In this document: piece by piece, positions 35,460 through 45,500 of the stretch | Numbering within the stretch: the stretch's first letter is position 1 | Layout: the number at the start of each line of letters is the position of its first letter | NCBI GenBank assembly: GCA_003666485.1 | Contig: CP032931.1 | Location: forward strand, 2,666,001-2,730,000 | Origin: Levilactobacillus brevis | GTDB taxonomy: Bacteria; Bacillota; Bacilli; Lactobacillales; Lactobacillaceae | DNA length: 64,000 nt | Direction: 5' to 3' | Notes under the pieces: model-generated | Databases searched by the model: none | Seen by the model: the letters and a program-made list of their open reading frames with translations, nothing else | What the model was told of the DNA's origin: nothing | Translations under genes and position numbers: made by a program

Positions 35460-37625
35460 ATGAGTTTGAAAGACCTAACCGATGTCACGTATTATGATTT
35501 GAACAATGAAATTAACATCCCCGTGAACGGTCAGATTCCGTTGAACAAGGACCAGGAAGCTTTACAGGCTTTCCTCAAGGAAAATGTGATTCCTAACACC
35601 AAAAAATTTGCGTCCTTACAGGAACGCTTTGACTTCTTGATTGCGCACAACTACGTCGAAAAGCATATCATCGACGCCTACCCGATGAGCTTCATCGAAG
35701 ACCTCTACGACTACCTGCGCGCCCAAAATTTTCATTTTAAATCCTTCATGGCCGCGTACAAATTCTACGCCCAATACGCCTTGAAGACCGACGACAACGA
35801 CTACTACCTAGAAAACTTCATTGACCGCGTGGCGATGAACGCGCTGGACTTTGCGGATGGCGACCAACAGTTGGCCCACGACCTGGCCGATGAGATCATT
35901 CATCAGCGTTACCAACCTGCAACACCTAGCTTCTTGAATGCCGGGCGTTCGCGGCGTGGTGAACTGGTCTCGTGTTTTCTGATCCAATCGACCGATGACA
36001 TGAACACCATTGGCCGGACCATCAACTCCGCGCTGCAATTATCCCGTATCGGTGGTGGGGTCGGTATCAGCCTGTCTAACCTGCGGGGGGCCGGTGATCC
36101 CATCAAGCACATTGAGGGCGCTGCTTCTGGCGTCGTGCCCGTCATGAAATTACTGGAAGACAGCTTTTCGTACTCCAACCAATTAGGCCAACGGCAAGGC
36201 GCCGGTGTGGTCTACCTCAGCGTGTTCCATCCCGACATCGTGGCCTTTTTGAGTGCCAAGAAGGAAAACGCCGACGAAAAGATTCGGCTGAAGACGCTGT
36301 CGCTCGGGGTCACGGTTCCCGACAAGTTTTACGAGCTGTGTGCAGCCGACGCGGACATGTACTTATTTAGCCCCTACGACGTCGAACGCATCTACGGTAA
36401 GCCGTTCTCCTACGTGGACATCACCCAGGAATACGACAACATGGTCGCTAACCCGGATATTCGCAAGAAGAAGCTAAATGCCCGCGACCTGGAAACGGAC
36501 ATCGGCAAGCTCCAACAAGAATCCGGTTATCCGTACATCGTCAACATCGACACGGCCAACCGCGAGAACCCGATCGACGGGCGTATCGTGATGAGTAATT
36601 TGTGCTCTGAAATCATGCAGGTTCAAACGCCATCGACCGTCAACAACCAACAAGAATACATTCAAAAAGGCACCGACATCTCTTGTAACCTCGGCTCCAC
36701 AAACATCGTGAACCTGATGGCAGCACCTGATTTCGGCCACTCCGTCGAAACCATGGTTCGCGCCCTGACCTTTGTCACGGACCACTCCGATATCGATGTG
36801 GTCCCTTCGATCCAAAAAGGAAACCGACTGGCTCACACGATTGGATTGGGCGCCATGGGTCTGCACAGTTACTTTGCCAAGAACCACATGATGTACGGCT
36901 CCAAGGACAGCATCGCCTTCACCAGTGTCTACTTCATGTTGCTGAACTACTGGACGCTCAAGGCTTCCAATCAAATCGCCAAGGAACGCCACGAAACCTT
37001 CCACAACTTTGAGAAGAGCACCTACGCATCCGGCACTTATTTCGACCGGTACACCGAGACCGACTGGCGGCCTAGCAGCGAAAAGGTTCAAGACCTCTTT
37101 GCCAACATTTGGCTACCGGCTCCCGAAGACTGGGTTGCCTTGAAAGCCGACGTCATGCGCGATGGCTTGTACCACCAAAACCGGATGGCCGTGGCACCCA
37201 ACGGTTCGATCTCTTACATCAACGACACGACGGCCAGCTTACACCCGATCATCAACCGGATCGAAGAACGCCAAGAAAAGACGATTGGGAAGATCTACTA
37301 CCCAGCACCTTACCTGGACAACGACACCATGCCTTACTACAAGTCCGCTTACGACACCGACATGCGCCGGGTCATCGACGTGTATGCCGCTGCGCAAAAG
37401 CACGTGGATCAAGGGATGAGCCTGACGCTGTTCATGCGCTCGACGATTCCCGCCGGCCTATACGAATGGAAGAACGGACGGACGGATAAGATGACGACCC
37501 GTGACCTCAGCATTTTGCGCAACTACGCTTATCGCAAGGGTATCAAGTCGTTGTATTACGTCCGGACCTTCACCGACGACAACAACGAAGTCGGCGCCAA
37601 CCAGTGTGAAAGCTGTGTCATTTAG
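35460..37625 (+). CDS. nrdE: Class Ib ribonucleoside-diphosphate reductase alpha subunit
   Basis: A 721-residue NrdE. Active-site cysteines are in SCFLIQSTDDM and NLCSEIMQ, with the C-terminal redox pair in NQCESCVI that NrdH reduces. It converts ribonucleoside diphosphates to deoxy forms with NrdF supplying the radical. No N-terminal ATP-cone, as expected for class Ib. ATG at 35460 after AGAAAGAG. The start of the next gene is 38 bases past the stop. Confidence 0.97.
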   Translation: MSLKDLTDVTYYDLNNEINIPVNGQIPLNKDQEALQAFLKENVIPNTKKFASLQERFDFLIAHNYVEKHIIDAYPMSFIEDLYDYLRAQNFHFKSFMAAYKFYAQYALKTDDNDYYLENFIDRVAMNALDFADGDQQLAHDLADEIIHQRYQPATPSFLNAGRSRRGELVSCFLIQSTDDMNTIGRTINSALQLSRIGGGVGISLSNLRGAGDPIKHIEGAASGVVPVMKLLEDSFSYSNQLGQRQGAGVVYLSVFHPDIVAFLSAKKENADEKIRLKTLSLGVTVPDKFYELCAADADMYLFSPYDVERIYGKPFSYVDITQEYDNMVANPDIRKKKLNARDLETDIGKLQQESGYPYIVNIDTANRENPIDGRIVMSNLCSEIMQVQTPSTVNNQQEYIQKGTDISCNLGSTNIVNLMAAPDFGHSVETMVRALTFVTDHSDIDVVPSIQKGNRLAHTIGLGAMGLHSYFAKNHMMYGSKDSIAFTSVYFMLLNYWTLKASNQIAKERHETFHNFEKSTYASGTYFDRYTETDWRPSSEKVQDLFANIWLPAPEDWVALKADVMRDGLYHQNRMAVAPNGSISYINDTTASLHPIINRIEERQEKTIGKIYYPAPYLDNDTMPYYKSAYDTDMRRVIDVYAAAQKHVDQGMSLTLFMRSTIPAGLYEWKNGRTDKMTTRDLSILRNYAYRKGIKSLYYVRTFTDDNNEVGANQCESCVI

Positions 37626-37663
37626 CATGTCCGTGTCAGGAAACGAAAAAGGAGTGGTTGTCA

Positions 37664-38659
37664 TTGGCAAGAACTGAAAATTATAACGCAATTAATTGGA
37701 ACCAAGTCTCAGATGAAATCGATAAGGCGACGTGGGAAAAGCTCACCGAGCAATTTTGGCTGGACACCCGAATCCCCGTCTCCAACGACTTGGATGACTG
37801 GCGGACGCTGGATACCGACCATCAATGGGTCGTGGGTCACGTCTTCGGCGGATTGACTTTGCTGGATACACTCCAGTCACAAGACGGCATGGCAGCGTTG
37901 CGGCGTGATGTACGGACGCCCCACGAAACGGCGGTGCTCAACAACATCCAATTCATGGAATCCGTTCACGCCAAGAGTTACTCCACGATTTTCTCCACGC
38001 TGAACACACCGGATGAGATCGACGAAATTTTCCAATGGAGCGACTCTGAGGAATTTCTGCAAAACAAGACCAAGCGCATCTACGACCTCTACCATGACGA
38101 CGAGCATCCCCTGAAGAAGAAGATCTCCAGTGTCTTTCTGGAAACCTTCCTGTTCTACTCCGGCTTCTTCACACCGCTGTACTACCTGGGGCACAACAAG
38201 CTCAACAACGTGGCGGAAATCATCAAGCTGATCTTGCGTGACGAGTCTGTCCACGGCACCTACATCGGCTACAAGTTCCAGTTGGGCATGAAGGAACTCA
38301 CCGACAACGAGCAACAACAGATGAAAGACTGGATGTATGACTTCTTGTATCAACTCTACGACAACGAAGAAAAGTACACCCACACGTTGTACGACCAAAT
38401 TGGCTGGTCAGATAAGGTATTGACGTTTATCCGCTACAACGCCAACAAGGCTTTAATGAACCTGGGGCAAGATCCCCTCTTCCCCGATACGGCCGAAGAC
38501 GTCGACCCCGTGGTCATGAACGGTATTTCCACCTCCACGGCGAACCATGACTTCTTCTCGCAGGTCGGTAACGGCTACCTGTTGGGGAACGTGGAAGCCA
38601 TGAGCAGCGACGACTACAACATCGGTGAGCCCGCTGATCCGGACGACCCTAATAAATAA
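37664..38659 (+). CDS. nrdF: Class Ib ribonucleoside-diphosphate reductase beta subunit
   Basis: A 331-residue NrdF, a ferritin-like di-metal protein holding the tyrosyl radical. Metal ligands are visible in NIQFMESVHAKSYSTIF and LILRDESVHGTYIG. The start TTG at 37664 has AAAGGAG nine bases before it. NrdI, the flavodoxin that activates the dimanganese form, is not in this operon and must be elsewhere if present. Confidence 0.96.
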   Translation: MARTENYNAINWNQVSDEIDKATWEKLTEQFWLDTRIPVSNDLDDWRTLDTDHQWVVGHVFGGLTLLDTLQSQDGMAALRRDVRTPHETAVLNNIQFMESVHAKSYSTIFSTLNTPDEIDEIFQWSDSEEFLQNKTKRIYDLYHDDEHPLKKKISSVFLETFLFYSGFFTPLYYLGHNKLNNVAEIIKLILRDESVHGTYIGYKFQLGMKELTDNEQQQMKDWMYDFLYQLYDNEEKYTHTLYDQIGWSDKVLTFIRYNANKALMNLGQDPLFPDTAEDVDPVVMNGISTSTANHDFFSQVGNGYLLGNVEAMSSDDYNIGEPADPDDPNK

Positions 38660-38706
38660 CCGTCGTGGCGATCTTCGCACGATGACGACAAGTCAATGTG
38701 CAATCG

Positions 38707-38742
38707 AAAAGGATTTGGGTGTGTCTGCCCAAATCCTTTTTT
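38707..38742 (+). terminator. nrdHEF terminator
   Basis: AAAAGGATTTGGG / CCCAAATCCTTTTTT stem and T run. Confidence 0.9.
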
Positions 38743-38870
38743 GGCTTGATTATTAATTTATTTGTAATTAACTGGATAAGTCACTTATGATAATCCCCCA
38801 GTTTAATTTATACCGACCGTTTGCTTGAAATCGGCTGGCATCGGCGCATGATTCAACTTAACGCGAGCCG

Positions 38871-39773
38871 TCACCTCGCCGTGAGAAACTCGGCTGAAGT
38901 AAAAGCGGGCATGGGATAGCTGTAGAACCCCTGTTGGCTTTCCTGGCCAAACTTCTGCTGGTCCAATAGCTCGTGCTTGAGCTTATGGGCCACGTCCACC
39001 AGGTAGCCCTTCCCCGGTTCACGACTCGTGGCCAGCAACGTGTGATACACCTGTCGCAGGCCAATCTCATCGAGGATGCCAAATGGGCCCATGGACGCGC
39101 CGGTCGCCATCATCCAGGCACGGTCAATGGCCTGAGGGTCCGCAATGTCGTGCGCCCACAGCGTCAGCGCCGTCGTCACGAATGGCCAGAGCATGGCCGA
39201 TAGGACGTAGCCCGGATGTTTTTTTTTGACCGTGATCGGCACCAGGCCAATCTGGCGAATGAAGTGGCAAACGTGCTGCACGACCGCGGCATCCGTCCCG
39301 GCATGCCCCATGACCTCGACCAGCTCATTTTCCCAGATGTGCGTCATGAAGTGGATGGCCAAAAATTGGGTCGGCCGTCCCGTGACCGTGGCGAATTGGC
39401 TGGGCACCATCGTCGCGGCGCTCGTCGCAAAAATCGCCCGTGTCGGTGCCACCTTAGCCAGGTCCGCGTAGAAGGCCGCTTTAACAGCAACCACCTCGGG
39501 GAGCGCTTCGATGATCAGGTCGGCGTCCTCCACGGCTGTCTCCAGGTCCGTTGCAAAGCTGATCCGTTCGTTGGTATCAAAGATAACCGCCGGCGTCGCA
39601 TTCTTCTCCTGCGCATAGATCTGGTCGCAAGTGGCTAATCGCTGTTTCACCGCAGCGATGGCTGTCGCATTGACATCCTCTATCACGACTTCCAACCCAC
39701 TGTAGGCAATCTGATAGGCGATTTGACTCCCAAGCGACCCGCCGCCGGCCACCACAATTTTTTTGAACTTCAT
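38871..39773 (-). CDS. 3-hydroxyacyl-CoA dehydrogenase family protein
   Basis: A 300-residue enzyme with an N-terminal Rossmann domain (VAGGGSLGSQIAYQIA, residues 7-22), an intermediate region with ATSAATMVPSQFA and HFMTHIWENELVEVM, and the C-terminal helical domain of the 3-hydroxyacyl-CoA dehydrogenase family (KKHPGYVLSAML). The canonical His-Pro pair is altered (HFMTH), so the substrate may not be the usual acyl-CoA; carnitine or hydroxyglutarate-type dehydrogenases are alternatives. ATG follows GAAAGGATGA. Stands alone. Confidence 0.8.
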   Translation of the reverse strand: MKFKKIVVAGGGSLGSQIAYQIAYSGLEVVIEDVNATAIAAVKQRLATCDQIYAQEKNATPAVIFDTNERISFATDLETAVEDADLIIEALPEVVAVKAAFYADLAKVAPTRAIFATSAATMVPSQFATVTGRPTQFLAIHFMTHIWENELVEVMGHAGTDAAVVQHVCHFIRQIGLVPITVKKKHPGYVLSAMLWPFVTTALTLWAHDIADPQAIDRAWMMATGASMGPFGILDEIGLRQVYHTLLATSREPGKGYLVDVAHKLKHELLDQQKFGQESQQGFYSYPMPAFTSAEFLTAR

Positions 39774-39938
39774 GTGTGTCATCCTTTCTCCATGCTCTTC
39801 AGCATACTCAGTTAGCAATCACACCACCATGCCTACCACCCGGTTAAGCGAAATACCTAACTAAGGATCAGAACCAAATCGTCACGTTGTTATTTTGCGG
39901 TATACTAATTTTAAACAAAAAACTTTGGGGGTCTTGAT

Positions 39939-40517
39939 ATGCCAACGATTAAAAATGTCTGTGTCTTCTGTGGGTCCAACCACGGCTATGATCCACAATT
40001 TCTCGCGCAAACCAATGCACTAGGAAAATACTTAGCCGAAAACAATCATCCACTGGTCTACGGTGGTGGCAAGGAAGGCTTGATGGGAGCTGTTGCCAGC
40101 GCGACCATGGCTGCCGGTGGTAAAGTGATTGGGATCATTCCCACCTTTCTCAGCGAACTCGGCCTGGCCAAGACCGACATCACCACTTTGCTGGAGACCA
40201 GTACCATGGATGAACGCAAGGACGAAATGCTCCGCCAGTCCGACGCCTTTATCGTGCTCCCCGGGGGCTTTGGGACCTTCGAAGAGTTCACGACCATGCT
40301 CTCTTGGAGCCAAATTAATGTCCACCAGAAACCAATCGCACTCTTTAACATCGACCACTATTACGATCCCCTCGTGACGATGATGCAAAACAGCTGTGAC
40401 GCGGGCTTTGCACCGCAGGAAAATATGAACCTGTTCATCGACGCCGCCACTATCGACGAGATCTTTAGCGGCTTCGCCAACTTCCACCACCAGCTGCCAT
40501 TCAAGTACACCAATTAG
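39939..40517 (+). CDS. LOG family protein (cytokinin riboside 5'-monophosphate phosphoribohydrolase-like)
   Basis: A 192-residue LOG family protein with the signature PGGFGTFEE (about residues 108-116) and the N-terminal VFCGSNHGYDP. Family members cleave AMP-type nucleotides, releasing the base; the role in lactic acid bacteria is unclear. ATG with GGGGG upstream. Lysine decarboxylase is an old misannotation of this family. Confidence 0.92.
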   Translation: MPTIKNVCVFCGSNHGYDPQFLAQTNALGKYLAENNHPLVYGGGKEGLMGAVASATMAAGGKVIGIIPTFLSELGLAKTDITTLLETSTMDERKDEMLRQSDAFIVLPGGFGTFEEFTTMLSWSQINVHQKPIALFNIDHYYDPLVTMMQNSCDAGFAPQENMNLFIDAATIDEIFSGFANFHHQLPFKYTN

Positions 40518-40546
40518 ATATCCGCTAGAATCCTTGTGCGCTAGGA

Positions 40547-41123
40547 CTGGTTATTTGCAATCCTAGCGCACAAACTGACCGCCTGCCGTCCGCCAAATAT
40601 GGGTCGGATTGCTGTGGGCGGACGGGTCGAGCCAAAGTGCGGTCTCGACGCCTCGCCTTTGAGCCGAAAGTTCACGTCTCAAAGACGCCAGTCACCTAAC
40701 CAGCCCAGACCGCTGGCAAGGTAACTCCCACGGCTGAGCTCATATTTGGCGAACTCCCGGCTACAGGGATGGTCTACCAGCAATCAGTTGGACCGTAACA
40801 ACAGCTGAAGACAATCAAGTCTGGCCCAATTGCAGTGTCACTGACAAGCACCAATCCGCCGGAGTCAGCCAGTAGTGTAGCCAGCTGTGTCGACCCAGTT
40901 AGCTGGCGTTTTTAGCCAGGTTACTGGGTGGGACGACTTGAGAGACTGGCGGGCTGTGCCAGGCTTTCAAGCGAGCCGGAAGACCGCTCCCCAGGCTGGA
41001 GGCGTTCCCCATAGCAGGCGGAACTGCTGGCTGACGGAGGCATTCTGGTTTCGCTAGCGTTCCAACCCATATTTGGCGGACGGTAGGCGGCCAGCTCGGA
41101 CTAGGTAGCTGTAAATAACTAAG
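40547..41123 (+). repeat. Structured intergenic repeat, copy H (complete, second TIR subfamily)
   Basis: Begins CTGGTTATTTGCAA (40547-40560) and ends CTGTAAATAACTAAG (to 41123); the outer 60 bases form an imperfect inverted repeat that includes GCCGTCCGCCAAATATGGGT at both ends. Domain I 40588-40753; spacer; domain II about 40865-41050 with CCCAGTTAGCTGG/CCAGGTTACTGGG and TTGAGAGACTGG/CCAGGCTTTCAA hairpins. The terminal motif matches those of copies A, E and G2 and differs from the CTAAAGGTTGCAAG ends of copies B, C and D. Confidence 0.88.
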
Positions 41124-41170
41124 CAAATAGCGCATCGACCAACAATTGCTGTTAGCCGATGCGCTATTTC
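41121..41170 (-). terminator. mprF terminator
   Basis: AAATAGCGCATCG / CGATGCGCTATTT 13-bp stem, bordering the end of repeat copy H. Confidence 0.7.
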
Positions 41171-41171
41171 G

Positions 41172-43781
41172 CTAATCATGATTTTGCCAGCGTACCTCGT
41201 CCGTGACCCAGTGGCCGAACCACTTGGGTGCCACGTGCATCCCTACCGGCGACCATTGATTGATGACTGACATCAGCTGTAACATGCTGAAGATCAGTGA
41301 TTGTCGGCGTCGGTACGCCAGATACTTGGGTTCCCAGCTGGTGACGTACTTTTCCTTATACGCCCGCAAGCCTTGGAAACTGTAAAAATTCGAGCCATAC
41401 TGGTAGATCAGATGGGCTGCCCGCTCCTCAATGAAACTGAACTCGGAGACCCCGACGTTTGCCAAGGGTGCCATCCCCAGGTTAAAGCTCAGATAGCCCG
41501 TTTCGCGGCAAGTCTCGAACAGGTAAACGAACAGGCCGTCCATGATGCCAGACGGGGCGTCGCGACTGGCCCGCATCAGGTCGATGGACGTCATGCGGTG
41601 ATCCCCCGTTGGCATCAGATTGGCAAAGGCCACCAGTTCACCAGCCGCATTCTTCATGACCGCCACCGGGGCCTCATTCAGGTAATCCCGGTCGAAGAAG
41701 CCCATGGAAAAGCCCTTTTCCGTTTCGTCATGAAGCCACGAATCCGAAATCTCCTTGAGCGCGTGAAATTGCGCGTCACTCAAGGGTGGCTGGAGCAGGT
41801 CGAACTGGTACCCCTCGCGTTTAAACTTATTGATCAACGCTCGCTCTCCGCGATGGGCCTTGCCGGCGAGGCTGAAGGTCGCTAGATCGACGTGACCTTC
41901 CTCCCCCACCTTGATGAAATCAAAGCCCATTTCGTGGAGCCGCAACGTCAGCGATTCACTGATCTCATAGAAAACGGGCCGCAAGCCAGCCTGGTTAGCG
42001 TCGTGCATGAAGGCTTGTAACGCCGGGGTCAGATAGTCTTGATTGCCGATGGGTTCGCCCATGACCAACAGTTTGTCGGCCTTTTGCCGGAACAACAAGA
42101 ATAGCTGGTCGGCCCCGTCGGCTTGATAGAAGTACGCCCGTTTATCCCGTAAGAAGGCCAAATGACTGACCTCGTTGCCGCCAAACTGTGCGATAATGGC
42201 CCGCATTCTGGGGGCGTCATAAGGGGCGTGGAGCCATTTAGGCTGATGTGCGGACAAGTACCGGTAAATGCCGATCAAAATCAACAGCGCGGCCAACAGA
42301 CTCCCCAGCCCGGTCAACCAGACCTGCGTCGATGGCAGAAGCCAGGCGTGCGGGAGAAATGGCCGGTGATGGCCCCCCTGAAAACTGGAAATTCCCAGAA
42401 TGGTGTACAACACGAAGGTGCCCACGTAAATCAGACCATCCACCAACAACCCGCCCCACGAATAGTGAAAGCCGGTCCGGTAGAGTTCCGGCCGCGCAAA
42501 CAGCAGGCAAGCCAAGACCAGGCCTAACAAGATGGCCAGACTGACGGGAAAGTTCTCCCGCCACAGCGTCACGCCAATCGCCACGACCAGAACCACCAGC
42601 GTCGGCCAGTACGCGCGTTTCACCCGTGCGCCCACTCCCCGTGCGAGGCCAATCAGAAGAAAGGCCATCACGATATTGGTGATTTGGCTCAGGAAGTAAA
42701 ACATGTAGGGCACCAACCGCAAGTAGAACCGGTTGGACAAGACCACGTCCGGAATCGTGGCGAATAGCAGCATCATCACGCCGGAGAAGTACATAAAGAT
42801 GGTCACGAATAAATGCGCCGCCCGCCGTAGCGTGGCCACCGGCAGGCCATTTAAGAAACCGTTCACCCGCCGACCAACGTCGTGAATGAAGAAGCCCACC
42901 CCCACGCCAAACGGCAAGAGGTAATAAAACAGCCGGTACAGCAGCAGCCAGCCCGTGGCGTCTGCCCGACTGACCCCCAAAAAGCCCAGCCCAATGATCA
43001 TGAAGACGTCAAAGGACCCCAAGCCACCGGGAATCATCGAGACGACGCCGGCTACAGACGCCACCACAAACATTGGAAAGACCGCCGCTAACGGAATCGG
43101 TAACCGTAACGCCCACCCGATCAGGAGGAAAAACAGGGCACAACTCCCCCACTCCAAGCTAGAACCGAGAATCAGGATGCCTTCTCGCCGCCACGTGAGG
43201 TCGCGGAAAAATTCACTGTCGCTAATACGGGTGAAGATAAAGACGACCGGGAAGTATAACCCGCCGCCTAACAACCAAAACCAGTAGCCGCGGAAAGGCG
43301 CCCCGATATCGAAGCCAAACAAGAAGACCAGCGCCACCCAACAGGATAGGGATAACCCCGCCAGCAAAAACAGCGCAATCTTCGAAATGGCGTAAACCAC
43401 CTGCTTTTTAGTAGCCGCTTTCGCGTAAAAATTGGCCCGGAGACTGGCTCCCAACAGGCCGCCCATTCCGGCCAGGTTGGTAAAGGTATTGGTCGTCCAC
43501 CCACTACGAATGATGTATCCGCGCGAGAATTTACCCGGTAGGAATTGCACGATAGAAAAATCATAGATTAGCATCGGCAAGACGGCCACGAACCCGCAAG
43601 CCAGCAGTAAGATAAACGTCCCCGTATCCAGTGAGGCCAGTTCGGCTTGAAGCTGCTCGCCGCTGACCTCGTGGGCGATGCGCCCAATCATTTGAATCAC
43701 AAAAATTAAAATTGAAAAGATAAAAATGCCTTTGATTAGCGTTAAGTGTTTCTGTATACGCCCCCATACTCTTTTCCCCAT
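41172..43781 (-). CDS. mprF: Lysylphosphatidylglycerol synthetase/flippase MprF
   Basis: An 869-residue two-domain protein: an N-terminal membrane flippase (about 14 hydrophobic segments, residues 15-530) and a C-terminal cytosolic aminoacyl transferase of the DUF2156/GNAT-like fold (about 540-869). It adds lysine (or another amino acid) from tRNA to phosphatidylglycerol and moves it outward, lowering negative charge and giving resistance to cationic peptides. ATG at 43781 follows GGGGAGGGG; the longer frame starts in a region with no ribosome binding site. Full length for the family. Confidence 0.95.
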   Translation of the reverse strand: MGKRVWGRIQKHLTLIKGIFIFSILIFVIQMIGRIAHEVSGEQLQAELASLDTGTFILLLACGFVAVLPMLIYDFSIVQFLPGKFSRGYIIRSGWTTNTFTNLAGMGGLLGASLRANFYAKAATKKQVVYAISKIALFLLAGLSLSCWVALVFLFGFDIGAPFRGYWFWLLGGGLYFPVVFIFTRISDSEFFRDLTWRREGILILGSSLEWGSCALFFLLIGWALRLPIPLAAVFPMFVVASVAGVVSMIPGGLGSFDVFMIIGLGFLGVSRADATGWLLLYRLFYYLLPFGVGVGFFIHDVGRRVNGFLNGLPVATLRRAAHLFVTIFMYFSGVMMLLFATIPDVVLSNRFYLRLVPYMFYFLSQITNIVMAFLLIGLARGVGARVKRAYWPTLVVLVVAIGVTLWRENFPVSLAILLGLVLACLLFARPELYRTGFHYSWGGLLVDGLIYVGTFVLYTILGISSFQGGHHRPFLPHAWLLPSTQVWLTGLGSLLAALLILIGIYRYLSAHQPKWLHAPYDAPRMRAIIAQFGGNEVSHLAFLRDKRAYFYQADGADQLFLLFRQKADKLLVMGEPIGNQDYLTPALQAFMHDANQAGLRPVFYEISESLTLRLHEMGFDFIKVGEEGHVDLATFSLAGKAHRGERALINKFKREGYQFDLLQPPLSDAQFHALKEISDSWLHDETEKGFSMGFFDRDYLNEAPVAVMKNAAGELVAFANLMPTGDHRMTSIDLMRASRDAPSGIMDGLFVYLFETCRETGYLSFNLGMAPLANVGVSEFSFIEERAAHLIYQYGSNFYSFQGLRAYKEKYVTSWEPKYLAYRRRQSLIFSMLQLMSVINQWSPVGMHVAPKWFGHWVTDEVRWQNHD

Positions 43782-43905
43782 AATGATTGACCCCTCCCCG
43801 TAGTTCTTCATTATCGCAAGCTGCTTGGTAAAGAACAATCTTAACCCCGTTCAACGACGCGGTTAATTTGTCTACTTTACAGCTCTCTCACCTATCAGCA
43901 TACCA

Positions 43906-43949
43906 AAAAGGCGTAAAGCCGCCTACAACTTTAGGTGGCCTTACGCGAA
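43906..43949 (-). terminator. Terminator of FMN reductase gene
   Basis: GCGTAAGGCC / GGCTTTACGC arms with CTTTTTGG on the minus strand. Confidence 0.85.
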
Positions 43950-43993
43950 TTTTAAAGCTTCGGCTAATTTTTAACGGGGTAAATCATTACGAC

Positions 43994-44593
43994 CTAGTCG
44001 GCCACACGCCGGTACGGGTGGTCCTTAGTGAGCTGCGCGTAATGCCGTAACTCATTGGCGGCCTCGGCTAAGCGCTGGGCGAAATGGTCGCTGTTGGCCG
44101 CATCCGGGACCAGATCGCCGGCCGCCGTAAAGTTGGGTTCAGCATTCCACAACAGGACTGGCGTCGGCAAGACCAGCATTTTAAGCATTTGCAAGATTCC
44201 CACAAAGGAGGCCGCCGCCAGCATCCCGCCGTCACTGTACTTGGAGTAGGTCACAATCTGGACGGGCTTGGCCGCCACTTCGGGGCCCACAAAGTCCAGC
44301 GCATTTTTTAGACTGCCGGGAATGGCGTGGTCATACTCGGGACTCAAGATGATGTAGCCATCTTGTTCCGCCAGCACGTCCAACCACCGTTTCTCCGGTG
44401 CGGCCAACTGCTGAATGGGTTCTGACAACGGTGTCTCCGCGTGGTCATACAACGGCAGCGGATAGTCTTGTAGGGCGATCCACGTGTACGTGACGCCGGT
44501 CGTCGGCAGGGCCCGTTGTAGATACTGGAAGAGCCGCTTCCCTAATGAATGTGTCCGCGTCGTGCCTAAAATTACACCAATTTTTACTGTCAT
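43994..44593 (-). CDS. NADPH-dependent FMN reductase
   Basis: A 199-residue flavodoxin-fold reductase. FMN-phosphate loop GTTRTHSLGKR (about residues 8-18) and SPEYDHAIPGSLKNALDF (about 80-97) are the family signatures. It uses NADPH to reduce FMN, quinones or azo compounds. ATG at 44593 has AGGAGG eight bases upstream. Stands alone between mprF and dedA. Confidence 0.92.
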   Translation of the reverse strand: MTVKIGVILGTTRTHSLGKRLFQYLQRALPTTGVTYTWIALQDYPLPLYDHAETPLSEPIQQLAAPEKRWLDVLAEQDGYIILSPEYDHAIPGSLKNALDFVGPEVAAKPVQIVTYSKYSDGGMLAAASFVGILQMLKMLVLPTPVLLWNAEPNFTAAGDLVPDAANSDHFAQRLAEAANELRHYAQLTKDHPYRRVAD

Positions 44594-44840
44594 GTTCATG
44601 GCCTCCTGTTTTGATTGACAAGGCTAACTATATCACGCAGGTTAACTGATTACAATAAAAACTAATTAATCATTTGATAACTAAAAGTAAGTAGATTGGC
44701 TTGTTGGTGGTCAATTGTCTGCCGCAATAGATTCGAACCCATCATCCCAAAAAATCTGCCAAGCGCCGAAAAACCACTTGATAGATTTGAAATGATACAC
44801 AGCAACTAAAAATTATATAGACGTGGGCCCGTTCTTTTCG

Positions 44841-45479
44841 TTACGAGCGGCGCCACGTCCGCATCCATCCTACGAGGGCCGGTATCAAGGACACCACAAT
44901 GATTCCCAGCACGACTGCAGAAAAGTGGGCCTTCACAAAAGCAATATTCCCGAAGAAATAGCCGCCCCCACAACAGAGTGTCACCCAAGCAACTGCCGCG
45001 CCCACATTGTACTTGAGGAACCGCCGATAGGCAAACTGCGAACCCGCAGCAACAAACGGGACGAAGGTACGGATGATTGGCAGGAACCGCCCCAAGAAGA
45101 TAGCGATGGGCCCATGCTTCTTGAAGAAGGCCGTCGATTGTGCCAAGCGTTCCTGATTGATCAACCGACTAAACCAGGACCGTTTGCCAAGTAGGACACC
45201 TGCCCGTCGTCCCAAGTAAAAATTCAAAGAGTCTCCAGCGATGGCTGCCATCAGAAAAACAGGCACGAATACCCAGATGTGTAAACCGTACGCTGGGTTC
45301 GCAGCCAACGCCGCAGCCGCGAAAAGCAACGAGTCACCGGGGAGAAAGGGCAAAATCACTGCCCCGGTCTCCACAAAGATGATGGCAAATAAGATGAGAT
45401 AGGTGGAACCGCCAAACGTATTGACGATGTTGACTAAATGACTATCAATGTGTAACACGAAATCGACTAGATATCCCAT
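44841..45479 (-). CDS. DedA family membrane protein
   Basis: A 212-residue DedA/SNARE-associated (VTT domain) protein with four to five hydrophobic segments and the motifs FVETGAVILPFLPGDSLLF and GRFLPIIRTFVPFVAG. DedA-type proteins recycle undecaprenyl phosphate or flip phosphatidylethanolamine across the membrane. ATG follows AAAAGGAGG. It is 21 bases after the yfhO gene, in line with a membrane carrier-lipid role for the whole group. Confidence 0.9.
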   Translation of the reverse strand: MGYLVDFVLHIDSHLVNIVNTFGGSTYLILFAIIFVETGAVILPFLPGDSLLFAAAALAANPAYGLHIWVFVPVFLMAAIAGDSLNFYLGRRAGVLLGKRSWFSRLINQERLAQSTAFFKKHGPIAIFLGRFLPIIRTFVPFVAAGSQFAYRRFLKYNVGAAVAWVTLCCGGGYFFGNIAFVKAHFSAVVLGIIVVSLIPALVGWMRTWRRS

Positions 45480-45500
45480 TTACGCGCCTCCTTTTCTGTT

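Noticed and set aside
44724-44752. A tRNA T-arm-like sequence (GGGTTCGAATCTATT on the minus strand).
   Set aside because: No matching acceptor stem, D-arm or anticodon arm could be built around it; at most a tRNA relic.
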